From NCBI RefSeq assembly GCF_001545155.1, contig NZ_CP014226.1, forward strand, positions 186,926 to 213,465: a stretch of 26,540 nucleotides of DNA, given 5' to 3'. Under the pieces are notes generated by a model, which made no database searches, had not been told where the DNA came from, and worked only from the letters and a program-made list of their open reading frames with translations. Shown piece after piece: positions 7,981-15,078 of the stretch. How positions within the stretch are numbered: position 1 is the stretch's first letter; every line of letters begins with the position of its first letter. Position numbers and translations under genes: made by a program. This stretch comes from Halomonas chromatireducens (GTDB lineage: Bacteria; Pseudomonadota; Gammaproteobacteria; Pseudomonadales; Halomonadaceae).

Positions 7981-8008
7981 CGTATGGGGTGATGGTATCA
8001 CCTGTCAA
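7981..8008 (-). promoter_or_regulatory. Candidate ycaO promoter with an internal dyad
   Basis: On the minus strand a perfect TTGACA (8008-8003) is followed after 16 bases by CATACG (7986-7981), a weak -10 box. The spacer holds a perfect inverted repeat, GGTGAT and ATCACC around three bases (7988-8002). The start codon at 7915 would leave a leader of about 60 bases. The dyad sits where a repressor or a MerR-like activator could act. This is pattern evidence only. Confidence 0.42.
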
Positions 8009-8107
8009 TCGGCCGCTGAAAGCGAACCCATCAGCCTGGCCTGGCAACGGTAGCCTATCGCCGTCATGCTGAGGGATGCAGAAACGCAACCTGGGCCAGG
8101 AGGTACG

Positions 8108-8608
8108 ATGCCAACACTGATCGATTTCAGCGCCGGGGATGAAGCCGCACGCTGGCGCGCCATCAACGACACGGTTATGGGTGGGGGGTCTCAAGGCGCC
8201 ATGCACGCAGCAGGTGCCCTGGGCATCTTCTCGGGTGAGCTTTCGCTGACCAACGGCGGCGGCTTTGCCTCGGTACGCCGCGAGCCAGAACCCATGCGGC
8301 TATCTCGCCACCAAGGCGTGACCGTAGAGGCGCGTGGCGACGGTCGCCAGTATCAGCTGCGCCTTTACAGTAACCAACTGATCGACGGCGCCGCCTATCG
8401 TGCCGTTTTTCAGCCCCCGGCCGGTGGGTGGCAGCGCATCGCCCTGCCCTGGAGCATGTTCGAGGCGGTATTTCGTGGTCGCCTGCTCGAGGATGCACCG
8501 CCGCTGGCACCTGACGAAATCCAACAGCTCGGCCTGTTGATTGCCGACCGCCGCGACGGGGCCTTCCGGCTGGAAGTGGCGAGTATTGAAACGCTGGAAG
8601 CCCGCTAG
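8108..8608 (+). CDS. CIA30 family protein
   Basis: The 166-residue protein matches the CIA30 family, named after a mitochondrial complex I assembly factor but common in bacteria. The family hallmark at residues about 16-32 is clear: a Trp, then ND.VMGG.SQG. The rest follows the family's beta-sandwich pattern (GELSLTNGGGFASVR, then YQLRLYSNQ, GWQRIALPWSMFE, and IQQLGLLIADRRDGAFRLEV). The fold resembles a galactose-binding jelly roll. No catalytic residues are known, and a role in bacterial complex I assembly is not established. The start at 8108 has a perfect AGGAGGT just upstream, with short spacing. No signal peptide is visible. It is divergent from the ycaO fusion; a shared function is not evident. 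Confidence 0.84.
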   Translation: MPTLIDFSAGDEAARWRAINDTVMGGGSQGAMHAAGALGIFSGELSLTNGGGFASVRREPEPMRLSRHQGVTVEARGDGRQYQLRLYSNQLIDGAAYRAVFQPPAGGWQRIALPWSMFEAVFRGRLLEDAPPLAPDEIQQLGLLIADRRDGAFRLEVASIETLEAR

Positions 8609-8613
8609 GCTAC

Positions 8614-8685
8614 CTACCCCACGGCACATCCGGTGGCCGCACCGATGCCATGGCTGCCACCGGTAATCACCAGAACCTCTTTCAA
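8614..8685 (-). pseudogene. Remnant: N-terminus of a short-chain dehydrogenase
   Basis: On the minus strand, 23 codons from a TTG at 8685 read as the first beta-strand and glycine motif of an SDR: KEVLVITGGSHGIGAAT, then GCAVG and a TAG stop. TGG.HGIG is the NAD(P)-binding loop, and everything after it is missing. The frame is open further upstream without an ATG. It lies head-on to the end of the CIA30 gene. It cannot encode a working enzyme and differs in strand from the truncated SDR at 9019-9753. Confidence 0.7.
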
Positions 8686-8693
8686 TGCGATAC

Positions 8694-8801
8694 CTATAAC
8701 GTACCCGTCAACACTAGAACGATCACGATTATCAACACCAGCCCGAGCCCCCCGCTGGGGCCGTATCCCCATCCCCTGCTGTGGGGCCATGCAGGTATCG
8801 C
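8694..8801 (-). pseudogene. Remnant: C-terminus of a DUF3309 small membrane protein
   Basis: Thirty-five codons on the minus strand, ending in TAG, read as the conserved C-terminal part of DUF3309 proteins: IPAWPHSRGWGYGPSGGLG followed by a hydrophobic helix (about 14 residues) and a stop. Intact members are about 50 residues and begin with a first hydrophobic helix, which is missing here. The upstream sequence instead belongs to an unrelated membrane protein fragment, so the joint lies near 8801. Confidence 0.68.
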
Positions 8802-9018
8802 ACGGCGGCCTTCAGCAGTTCGATGATCAGAAAGGCGTTGAGGAACAGCGATGCGCGAGTTGAGAGCTCGCCGGTCTCGCCGATGGCGAAGGTGGCGATG
8901 AGGTTACCGCCCATGTAGGCCAGCAACACACCGAGCATGCCGACCTCACGGGCCACTTCTCGGCGAGCGTGCCCAGCCCGACGAGGAGCGCGATGCGGCG
9001 AGTCGGCAGGAGGGCCAT
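8802..9018 (-). pseudogene. Remnant: frameshifted membrane protein fragment, family not recognised
   Basis: The minus strand codes hydrophobic membrane-like sequence in two different frames. From 9018 to about 8971 one frame reads MALLPTRRIALLVGLG. From about 8971 to 8802 another frame continues with RREVAREVGMLGVLLAY, then GGNLIATFAIGETGELSTR and a final hydrophobic helix SLFLNAFLIIELLKAA. A single indel near 8965-8972 would join them. The right edge abuts the truncated SDR and the left edge abuts the DUF3309 remnant. I do not recognise the family, and I cannot tell whether the first segment is truly part of it. Confidence 0.5.
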
Positions 9019-9753
9019 GACGTTGAGCGACTGCGTCAGGAAGGCTTCAACGCGCTGCTGCTGGACCTGGCATCCAGTGCATCGATTTCGGCCGCGGTCG
9101 ACGAGACGCTGGGACAGACTGGCGGCCGCCTCGATGCACTGTTCAACAATGGTGCCTACGGCCAGCCGGGTGCGGTGGAAGACCTCTCGCGCGCCGTGCT
9201 GCGCGACCAGTTGGAAACCAACCTGCTAGGCACCCACGAACTGACGACGCGAATCATCCCGGTGATGCGGGAGCAAGGTGCCGGCCGCATCGTGCAGAAC
9301 AGCTCTGTTCTAGGCTTTTCCGCCCTGCCCTACCGTGGCGCCTATGTCTGCTCCAAGTTCGCCCTGGAAGGGCTGACCGACACCCTGCGCCAAGAACTCT
9401 ACGGCACCGGCATCCACGTCAGCCTGCTGCAGCCTGGCCCCATCGCCAGCCGATTTCGCGAGAACGCCTACCGCGCCTTTCGCGACAACATCAATGCCGC
9501 GACCAGCCATCACGCCGTCACCTATTGCGCCCTGGAGGCCCGCCTGGCGGGGGAAGGACCATCGGCCCCCTTCACGCTCGAGGCCGATGCGGTGATTCGC
9601 AAGCTGATACATGCCCTGGAAAGCCGGCGGCCCAAGGCCCGTTACCACATCACGGTGCCGACCCACTTGTTTGCAGCTCTGAAGCGTATCCTCTCCACAC
9701 GTGGCATGGACCGGGTCCTGCTACGAGCGACTCGGAGGGAACGGGAGGTATGA
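9019..9753 (+). pseudogene. Short-chain dehydrogenase lacking its N-terminus
   Basis: Homology-like SDR sequence begins at about 9019 (DVERLRQEGFNALLLDLA) and continues to a TGA at 9751-9753. The NNGAYGQPGAVEDLSR segment, the catalytic Ser in NSSVLGFSALPYRG, and Tyr-x3-Lys in GAYVCSKFALEGL are present, as are PGPIASRFREN and a C-terminus typical of this SDR group. Missing are the first 40 or so residues with the TG...GIG cofactor loop. The frame is open back to 8902, but that sequence is debris from other genes, and no start with a ribosome site is visible. A GTG at 9175 would give 192 residues without the Rossmann start. It is most likely a dead gene; a downstream start producing a stable fragment cannot be excluded. 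Confidence 0.75.
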
Positions 9754-9775
9754 GCGTCTAGCCCGACCAGGCCAC

Positions 9776-9803
9776 TTGCCCGAAAAAGCCTTGCTCATAC
9801 AAT
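9776..9803 (+). promoter_or_regulatory. Sigma-70-type promoter for the S2P protease gene
   Basis: TTGCCC (9776-9781), a 16-base spacer, then TACAAT (9798-9803) resemble the -35 and -10 boxes. Transcription would start near 9810, about 30 bases before the ATG at 9840, with AGGGG at 9829-9833 as ribosome site. Confidence 0.55.
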
Positions 9804-9839
9804 ACGTCGCGTGTCGTCAAGCAATCTGAGGGGTCTACC

Positions 9840-10961
9840 ATGTTCAAATCCGTATGGGTGCTGGGACATTTCCGAGGTATTCGGCTTGAAATCCACGTCA
9901 GTTGGCTGATCATTTTCGCATTGATCATGGTCAGCATGACCACCGGCCTTCAGCAGCAACATCCGGACTGGACCACCGCGGATGCCGCCCTTACTGCCTT
10001 CGTCACGGTACTGATCTTCTTCGCCTCCATACTGGCCCACGAGCTGGGCCATAGCCTGGTGGCAATCCGGCGAGGGGTGCCGGTCACCGCCATTACCCTG
10101 TTCATCTTCGGCGGCATGGCGCAAATGAGTCGCGACCCGGAACAGGCCAACGACGAGTTCTGGATCGCTGTGGCCGGACCCGCGGTCAGCTTTGCACTGG
10201 CCTTTCTGTTCGGCGTACTGGCTTGGGTGACCGCTGGCTGGTACGAGCCGATTCCTGTGGCGCTCGGCTGGCTGTCCATGATCAACCTGGTCGTGGCCAT
10301 CTTCAACCTCATCCCCGGATTTCCCCTGGATGGGGGGCGGGTACTTCGCGCCCTGGTCTGGAAAGTCACGGGTAGTACTCAGCGAGGCAACGAGACCGCC
10401 ATCGCCAGCGGCCGTTTCCTGGCCTATGGGCTATTCGGCCTGTCCCTATGGAATATGCTGGTCATGGGCAACCTGGTCGGCGGGCTGTGGATCATGCTGA
10501 TTGCCTGGTTCCTGCTCACCATGAACCATGCTCAGAGTCGCATGTACCTCCTTCGAGATCGCCTGGCGGGAGTTCGCGCCCGGGACCTGGCCGACCCCGA
10601 TGTTCCCTTTGTTGCCGCAGGACAGTCCATCGAGGAGTGGCTGCGCGATCAGGTGCTGGTCTCCGGCCGACGCGCCTTCCTGGTGGGAAGTCCCACCCAC
10701 GTGCTGGGTCTGGTCTCGCTCAGCGACACGCAACGCCTGCCCCAGGAGCAATGGCCCAGAACCCCCGTAAGCGAGATCATGACGCCGGCTGATGCCCTTC
10801 ATCATGTCGCACCCGATGACAAGGCCGACGATATCCTGCAACTGATGAACGAGCACAGCCTGAACCAGGTGCCGGTCATGGCGCGGGGACACGCCAGCGG
10901 TTGGATCGACCGTCAGCGGTTGCTGCGGATGATCGAGCTTCATCTGGAAGTGAAGCGATGA
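9840..10961 (+). CDS. Site-2-protease family membrane metalloprotease with CBS domains
   Basis: The 373-residue protein is an M50 (S2P/SpoIVFB-like) intramembrane zinc protease. The zinc site HELGH is at residues 67-71 and the third ligand motif, N156-LIPGFPLDGG ending at 166, is intact. About six hydrophobic segments lie between residues 18 and 228. A cytosolic C-terminus (about 245-370) resembles a CBS domain pair, the second half being clearer (VSEIMTPADALHHVAPDD, then LNQVPVMARG). CBS pairs often bind adenine nucleotides and may tune protease activity. Such enzymes cut transmembrane proteins, often anti-sigma factors, but no substrate is encoded nearby. The ATG at 9840 is supported by AGGGG and an upstream promoter. 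The gene is monocistronic by layout and convergent with the methyltransferase gene. Confidence 0.9.
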   Translation: MFKSVWVLGHFRGIRLEIHVSWLIIFALIMVSMTTGLQQQHPDWTTADAALTAFVTVLIFFASILAHELGHSLVAIRRGVPVTAITLFIFGGMAQMSRDPEQANDEFWIAVAGPAVSFALAFLFGVLAWVTAGWYEPIPVALGWLSMINLVVAIFNLIPGFPLDGGRVLRALVWKVTGSTQRGNETAIASGRFLAYGLFGLSLWNMLVMGNLVGGLWIMLIAWFLLTMNHAQSRMYLLRDRLAGVRARDLADPDVPFVAAGQSIEEWLRDQVLVSGRRAFLVGSPTHVLGLVSLSDTQRLPQEQWPRTPVSEIMTPADALHHVAPDDKADDILQLMNEHSLNQVPVMARGHASGWIDRQRLLRMIELHLEVKR

Positions 10962-10974
10962 CCGGCGTGCAATC

Positions 10975-11002
10975 GCAGCCATGGCACCCCACGCGAGGCT
11001 GC
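10975..11002. terminator. Weak hairpin between convergent genes
   Basis: GCAGCC (10975-10980) and GGCTGC (10997-11002) can pair across a 16-base loop between the protease stop (10961) and the methyltransferase stop (11009). There is no T-run on either side, so a terminator role is doubtful. Confidence 0.25.
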
Positions 11003-11008
11003 TTGCCC

Positions 11009-12268
11009 TCAGGCTCCGGCCTGACCGCTTGAGTGGCTGGCTCGCAGCAGCAGGTTGCGGGGAGTCAGCTCACGATCGCAGAAGATGCCGAGCTCAGCAT
11101 CGAATCCCGACTCGGTCAGCAGCGTCATGCGGTCCAGTGCCAGCCACACCTCCAGCGGGCGCCGAAACAGATGGCGTACCAGCTCCAGCCGCTTCACCCG
11201 ACATTGGCGTCGCCACCCGGCTGCCTCGAAGCTCGCCCAGTCAACGTCCGTGGCGTGGGACAGGCCCTTCTGTTGTGCCGCCCAGCGGCAGAAATCGGCA
11301 AAATTATCGGGCATGCGCCCATAGGCCAGGCTGGGAACGGGCAAATAAGCATCGATACCACGTACTTGACGCTGCCATTCATCGAAGCCCAGACGCCAGG
11401 CATTGGCCCGTTCCCGGCTCCGCTGAACCCCGCCGGGGGCTGTTACGGTCTCCTGGACCGACATCGCCAGGTCTTCCCGGGAGAGCAACAGGTCATGCGC
11501 CTCGATCAGGGCTTTGGCGCGGCGGGACAGCGGCCGGTAGACCTCGTCACGGGTGCGCTGGTAGCAGCATGGCGCCAGCGTGACCGAACTACCCGTTTCT
11601 GCGGCGAGTTGGAGCAATCTCACATGCAGGTCGCCACAGGCATGCAGTGCCGCGATGTGGGTCTGCGACGACAGCGCCTGCTCCAGCTGAGAGGCCATCA
11701 CGTCCTGCTGACGCATGTCCACCGCCACACCCTGTCGCTGTGCAAGCTGGCGGCCCTCGTCACACAGGGCGCCCTGCCACTCCAGGGCGGTGACGTCGAC
11801 GGCATGTCGACGTGCCAGTGTACGAGCAAGGTGCCCCTTGCCGGCACACCACTCCACCAGCGATTCACCGGGCTTTATGCGCAGTTGCTCGACGAAGGCC
11901 TCGATCTGCGACCACTTGCGTCCTCCTACATGCTGCCCCCATTCACGGGGAAGCGAGGCAACCGGAGGGGATAAAATCGGCAGGTCAACGAGCGCCTCCA
12001 GCTCTGCCACCGGCAGCCACTCCGCAAGCGGCGAGGCATGAAAGGGATTGGCCTGCAGTCGCACCACGTCTTGCTCACTCAAGCCAAGCAGGGTCTCGCC
12101 AAGAGCTGCAAAATCGTCGTGCCAGGGCAGGCAACGGTACTGGAAGGGCAGCGGGCGCCACAGCGGCTGCCAGCGGGACAGCAGCTCGGTGAGGCGGGCA
12201 AGGAGATGATTAGCCTGAGGGTCGACTCCTTCTTGGCCTGGCACTACCAAAGACTGCCTAGTACTCAA
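11009..12268 (-). CDS. SAM-dependent methyltransferase of the Methyltransf_32 (GSTCD/METTL25-like) type
   Basis: The protein is up to 419 residues. The SAM-binding motif I, VEWCAGKGHLARTLARR, is at residues about 138-154. An acidic Glu163 ends the next strand, HACGDL is at 209-214, and PCCYQ is at 233-237. The set of GKG motif, H.CGDL and PCCY is typical of the Methyltransf_32 family. The N-terminal 120 residues and the helical C-terminus would hold substrate contacts; the target (RNA, protein or small molecule) is unknown. The start is uncertain: a TTG at 12268 overlaps the end of the upstream gene by 11 bases, and a TTG at 12250 with AGG upstream is an alternative. The overlap implies co-transcription with the secreted protein gene, although a functional link is not obvious. 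Confidence 0.78.
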   Translation of the reverse strand: MSTRQSLVVPGQEGVDPQANHLLARLTELLSRWQPLWRPLPFQYRCLPWHDDFAALGETLLGLSEQDVVRLQANPFHASPLAEWLPVAELEALVDLPILSPPVASLPREWGQHVGGRKWSQIEAFVEQLRIKPGESLVEWCAGKGHLARTLARRHAVDVTALEWQGALCDEGRQLAQRQGVAVDMRQQDVMASQLEQALSSQTHIAALHACGDLHVRLLQLAAETGSSVTLAPCCYQRTRDEVYRPLSRRAKALIEAHDLLLSREDLAMSVQETVTAPGGVQRSRERANAWRLGFDEWQRQVRGIDAYLPVPSLAYGRMPDNFADFCRWAAQQKGLSHATDVDWASFEAAGWRRQCRVKRLELVRHLFRRPLEVWLALDRMTLLTESGFDAELGIFCDRELTPRNLLLRASHSSGQAGA

Positions 12269-12767
12269 TGCGGGAAGCAGTGATATCGAACGTCACGGCG
12301 ATGTCGACCCCCTCTTCCAGGTTCGGTGGCTCACCCAGGGCCTCCTGCAAGGCCAAGGTGCCCTGCACGCTGCCAGCCACCCGTGCGACGGCTCCCTCCA
12401 CGGCAAAGGTAGCCAGGGTGAACTGCACATCGCCCCCCTCCGAGGTGTAAACGGGGGGCATGGCCGAGGTGCCGATCAGGTTGAGCACATCATAATTGAG
12501 CACCTCCCCGTCCTTTAGCGCCATGCTGATGGAGAGTGAATCCCGGCTTCTCCTCCCGTCGGGGTCGGCGAAGCCAACGATATCGATCAGGTAGTCACCG
12601 TCGCCGATATCGGTAAAGGTAGCGCTGGCGTCGTCGTACTGGCTCAGGATAAACCACTCGCGCTCGGTTCCATCGAGCTCACCTTCCAGGCGCTCCGCCA
12701 TAGCCGATACCGACCAGAACCCGCCGGCCAGTATGGTACTCAGGACCATCGCCCCCCATTGCTTCAT
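12258..12767 (-). CDS. Secreted protein of unknown function
   Basis: I do not recognise the family of this 169-residue protein. It begins with a clear signal peptide: MKQ, a hydrophobic stretch, and a probable cleavage after Ala24 (SAMA before ERLEGE). The mature part of about 145 residues is acidic, has no cysteine, and looks like an all-beta protein (FTDIGDGDYLIDIVGF; VQFTLATFAVEGAVARVAGSVQGTL; VDIAVTFDITASRIEY). It should be periplasmic or exported; no lipobox is present. The ATG at 12767 has AGGGGGA just upstream. It precedes and overlaps the methyltransferase gene. Confidence 0.75.
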   Translation of the reverse strand: MKQWGAMVLSTILAGGFWSVSAMAERLEGELDGTEREWFILSQYDDASATFTDIGDGDYLIDIVGFADPDGRRSRDSLSISMALKDGEVLNYDVLNLIGTSAMPPVYTSEGGDVQFTLATFAVEGAVARVAGSVQGTLALQEALGEPPNLEEGVDIAVTFDITASRIEY

Positions 12768-12897
12768 GCTTCCCCCTTGCTAGTGCCCAGCCACGCCACC
12801 TTTGACCAGCGGACCACGAGCGTAGACGTCTGCGTCTGAATCTCTTCTCAGGGTAACCGGAAAAGCCCCCATGATGCGCTTCTTGTCGAAACAACAA

Positions 12898-13338
12898 TCA
12901 AGTCAGTAGATAAGGCTGCAACCATTGGCGGAGCTGTGCCCCCTGCACCAAACCGGGCTGCCGTGCCACTTCCCGGCCGCCACGGAAGACGATCAGGGTG
13001 GGGATACTACGTATACCGAAACGACCGACCAGAACCTGATGGGCTTCGGTATCAAGCTTGGCAAACCGCATCCGTGGCTCGAGTTCCCTGGCTGCCTCGG
13101 CGAATATCGGTGCCATCGCCTTGCAGGGACCGCACCAACTGGCCCAGAAGTCCACCACGACCGGCATCTCGCTGCGCTCGACAACCGCGCGGAAATTCGC
13201 CTCGGTCAGCTCGACTGGCTCTCCGGTAAAGAACCGATTCTTGCAGCTGCCGCATTTCGGCCCATCGGCCAGGCGCGCCTGGCTGACGCGGTTGATAGCG
13301 CCACAGCTGGGACAGCCAAGAATGAGTGAAGCGGACAT
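12898..13338 (-). CDS. trxC: Thioredoxin 2
   Basis: The 146-residue protein has the N-terminal zinc ribbon that distinguishes TrxC from TrxA (Cys9-x2-Cys12 and Cys29-x2-Cys32). The thioredoxin fold follows with an intact WCGPC active site (Cys69, Cys72), and the cis-proline is in IRSIPTLIVF. It reduces protein disulfides in the cytoplasm using thioredoxin reductase; TrxC is usually induced by oxidative stress, and its zinc site responds to oxidation. I chose the ATG at 13338 because AGGAG lies 7 bases upstream and the protein then starts right at the conserved region; the frame's earlier start at 13362 adds eight residues. E. coli TrxC is 139 residues, so length fits. No OxyR site was identified. 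It appears to be a single-gene unit. Confidence 0.93.
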   Translation of the reverse strand: MSASLILGCPSCGAINRVSQARLADGPKCGSCKNRFFTGEPVELTEANFRAVVERSEMPVVVDFWASWCGPCKAMAPIFAEAARELEPRMRFAKLDTEAHQVLVGRFGIRSIPTLIVFRGGREVARQPGLVQGAQLRQWLQPYLLT

Positions 13339-13492
13339 GAAGGGGCTCCTTGATCGCGACATTGACTACAAGATGACGCCACAGCCAACGTCCATCAAGG
13401 GTTTACGCCAGGCAGTCGCGCCATTATCTGCGGCGGAATGATAAGGTGACCTGCCAGCCGCCTTGGCGCCATCCACCGGAGGATCGCGAGAA

Positions 13493-13780
13493 ATGAGTAA
13501 AGCCTATGTCGTGGGAAACGTCACTATCAAGGATGCCAATAGGTGGGCGCAATACGTCGCCGACGTGCCTGCCACCATCACCCCCTGGGGTGGCGAGCTC
13601 ATGCTGCGTGGCAAACGGGCTGCCGTGCTGGCGGGCGAGGCGCAGCACAGCAACCTGGTAGTCATCTCCTTTCCCGACCTGGAATCGATACACGGCTGGT
13701 ACGCCTCTCCCGCCTATCAGGCACTGATTCCACTGCGCGACGCCGCCGCTACGGTCGACCTGGCGGCATACGAGGACTGA
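13493..13780 (+). CDS. DUF1330 family protein
   Basis: This 95-residue protein has the DUF1330 pattern: SKAYVVGNVTIKDANRWAQYV at the start, then GGELMLRG, VVISFPDLESIHGWYASPAYQALIPLRDAAA and a short acidic end. The family has a dimeric ferredoxin-like (ABM-type) fold and no firmly assigned reaction. The ATG at 13493 is preceded by GGAGGA with 9 bases spacing. The next gene, 42 bases downstream, encodes another small ABM-type protein, so the two probably form a unit; both could act on related small molecules, but that is a guess. Confidence 0.83.
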   Translation: MSKAYVVGNVTIKDANRWAQYVADVPATITPWGGELMLRGKRAAVLAGEAQHSNLVVISFPDLESIHGWYASPAYQALIPLRDAAATVDLAAYED

Positions 13781-13821
13781 GTGGTATCGTCTGCGCTCCA
13801 CTGATTCCACAGAGACATGAC

Positions 13822-14175
13822 ATGTCGCAGAAGATCTACTGCACTGCCAGATTCCTCCCCAAGCCCGGCAAGGAGAAGGCTGTGTTCAAGGCGCTTCAGG
13901 CACTCGAGCCCAATAGCCATCGAGAGGATGCCTGTCTGCTCTATACCGTCACCCGCCAGATCGACAGTCCATTTGCCCAGGGTGACAGTTTCCCCATCGT
14001 CTTCCATGAGATATGGGCCAACCGTGAAGCCTTTGAGGCGCACTGCCAGCGCCGTGAGATCCAGCAGTTCTTCCGCGATCAGGTCGAGTCACCCGACGGA
14101 GATATCGAGGCGGCCAATGTCTGCGTCTATACCGATGAACCGGTCGATTTCGATGCCCCGATTGCTACTCGATGA
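13822..14175 (+). CDS. ABM-domain protein, putative quinol monooxygenase type
   Basis: The 117-residue protein is a small alpha/beta-barrel of the antibiotic biosynthesis monooxygenase group, resembling YgiN-like proteins. It has an initial strand (KIYCTARFLPKPGKE), an ALQALEPNSHREDACLLYTV segment, FHEIWANREAFEAHCQ around residues 62-77, and an IQQFFRDQV helix. Such proteins work as dimers without metal or flavin, oxidising quinols or related aromatics; the substrate here is unknown. The ATG at 13822 has only a weak ribosome site (AGAGAC), which fits translation after the DUF1330 gene upstream. Confidence 0.78.
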   Translation: MSQKIYCTARFLPKPGKEKAVFKALQALEPNSHREDACLLYTVTRQIDSPFAQGDSFPIVFHEIWANREAFEAHCQRREIQQFFRDQVESPDGDIEAANVCVYTDEPVDFDAPIATR

Positions 14176-14247
14176 CTGCGCACTACCGCGAAACGGGCAG
14201 GAGCTGCGGCTCCCCGCTGTAACTAGGTCAGCCTTCAAGGAGGCCCC

Positions 14248-14568
14248 ATGGGGCGCCTGTTCTCTCTTATCGTGATGATGGGTCTCGCCTATGGCGGACT
14301 CTACCTGTATTACGGCGTGGCAATGAAGCAGGCCATCGAGCAGCAGGTCGCCGACCGCGGCCTATCCACCCTGGAGGTGGAGCGTATCGATTATGGCCCT
14401 CTGGCACCGCTCACCTCGGAGACCAGGATCTCGGCCACGGTCACCTATCGTGGCGCAGAAGCCACCCTGGACATCCGGGTCCTCGGCCACCCTATCTTTT
14501 CGGATGAGATCCGGGTCGAGCTGGACGGGCTGCAGGCACTGCGGTTAAGGATCGGAAGCGGGGAGTGA
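14248..14568 (+). CDS. Small membrane-anchored protein of unknown function
   Basis: The 106-residue protein has one N-terminal hydrophobic segment (about residues 4-24) with no signal cleavage site that I trust, so it is probably anchored in the inner membrane. A soluble domain of about 80 residues faces the periplasm and contains alternating strands (TRISATVTYRGAEATLDIRVL; EIRVELDGLQALRLRI). I do not recognise the family. The ATG at 14248 has AAGGAGG upstream with good spacing. It sits between the ABM-type gene and ppiC, all on one strand, but with gaps of 72 and 103 bases, so operon membership is unclear. Confidence 0.68.
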   Translation: MGRLFSLIVMMGLAYGGLYLYYGVAMKQAIEQQVADRGLSTLEVERIDYGPLAPLTSETRISATVTYRGAEATLDIRVLGHPIFSDEIRVELDGLQALRLRIGSGE

Positions 14569-14671
14569 AGGCACTGGCGAAACCATCCCAGCGGTAGCGC
14601 CGGCTGACGTGTGGCCATGATAGAATTGCTCTCCCTTTCAACGGCAAGATGCCAACTTTGGAGATAACGAC

Positions 14672-14950
14672 ATGGCCAGGGCAACCGCGCGTCATATTCT
14701 GGTAAGCAGCGAAGAGAAGTGTGAGGCCCTCAAGGCGGAGATCGAGGGTGGGCGTGATTTCGCCGAAGTGGCGAAAGAAAACTCATCCTGCCCTTCCGGC
14801 GCCCAGGGCGGTGACCTCGGCAGCTTCGGGCCGGGCCAGATGGTTCGCGAGTTCGACGAGGTCGTCTTTTCCGGCGAGCTGAACAAGGTTCACGGCCCGG
14901 TCAAGACCCAGTTCGGCTACCATCTGCTGGAAATCACCAGCCGTAGCTGA
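14672..14950 (+). CDS. ppiC: Peptidyl-prolyl cis-trans isomerase (parvulin)
   Basis: The 92-residue protein is a single parvulin domain like E. coli PpiC (93 residues). It has the ARHILV start with the conserved His, [21 protein letters not shown] in the middle, the F..GQMV.EFDEVVF segment, and the closing QFGYHLLEI motif with the second conserved His. It catalyses proline isomerisation in the cytoplasm; no signal peptide is present. GGAG lies about 8 bases before the ATG. A TAGAAT box (14621-14626) upstream may be its -10, without a good -35. A strong terminator follows at 14970. Confidence 0.93.
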   Translation: MARATARHILVSSEEKCEALKAEIEGGRDFAEVAKENSSCPSGAQGGDLGSFGPGQMVREFDEVVFSGELNKVHGPVKTQFGYHLLEITSRS

Positions 14951-14969
14951 CCCGCAACGGGACAGAAAG

Positions 14970-14999
14970 AAGCCGCACGTGCCCGTCACGGCGGCTTTT
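14970..14999 (+). terminator. Rho-independent terminator after ppiC
   Basis: AAGCCGC and CGTG pair with CACG and GCGGCTT around a CCCGT loop, an 11-pair stem with one bulged A. It is followed by a TTTT run interrupted by C. It lies 20 bases past the ppiC stop. Confidence 0.88.
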
Positions 15000-15078
15000 C
15001 TCGTTCCATGCCCTGTGCCCGGCGCTATCTCGCGTTACGATGGCCTTCATTGACTCGTTCTCTAACGGAAGCAGGGAC

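Noticed and set aside
7916..8206. N-terminal extension of the ycaO fusion by 97 codons
   Set aside because: The extension has no OsmC similarity, covers a likely promoter and dyad, and overlaps the start of the divergent CIA30 gene.
13339..13492. Promoter for the DUF1330 gene (TTTACG, 17 bases, TATCTG)
   Set aside because: The boxes match consensus only partly and several equally poor candidates exist nearby.
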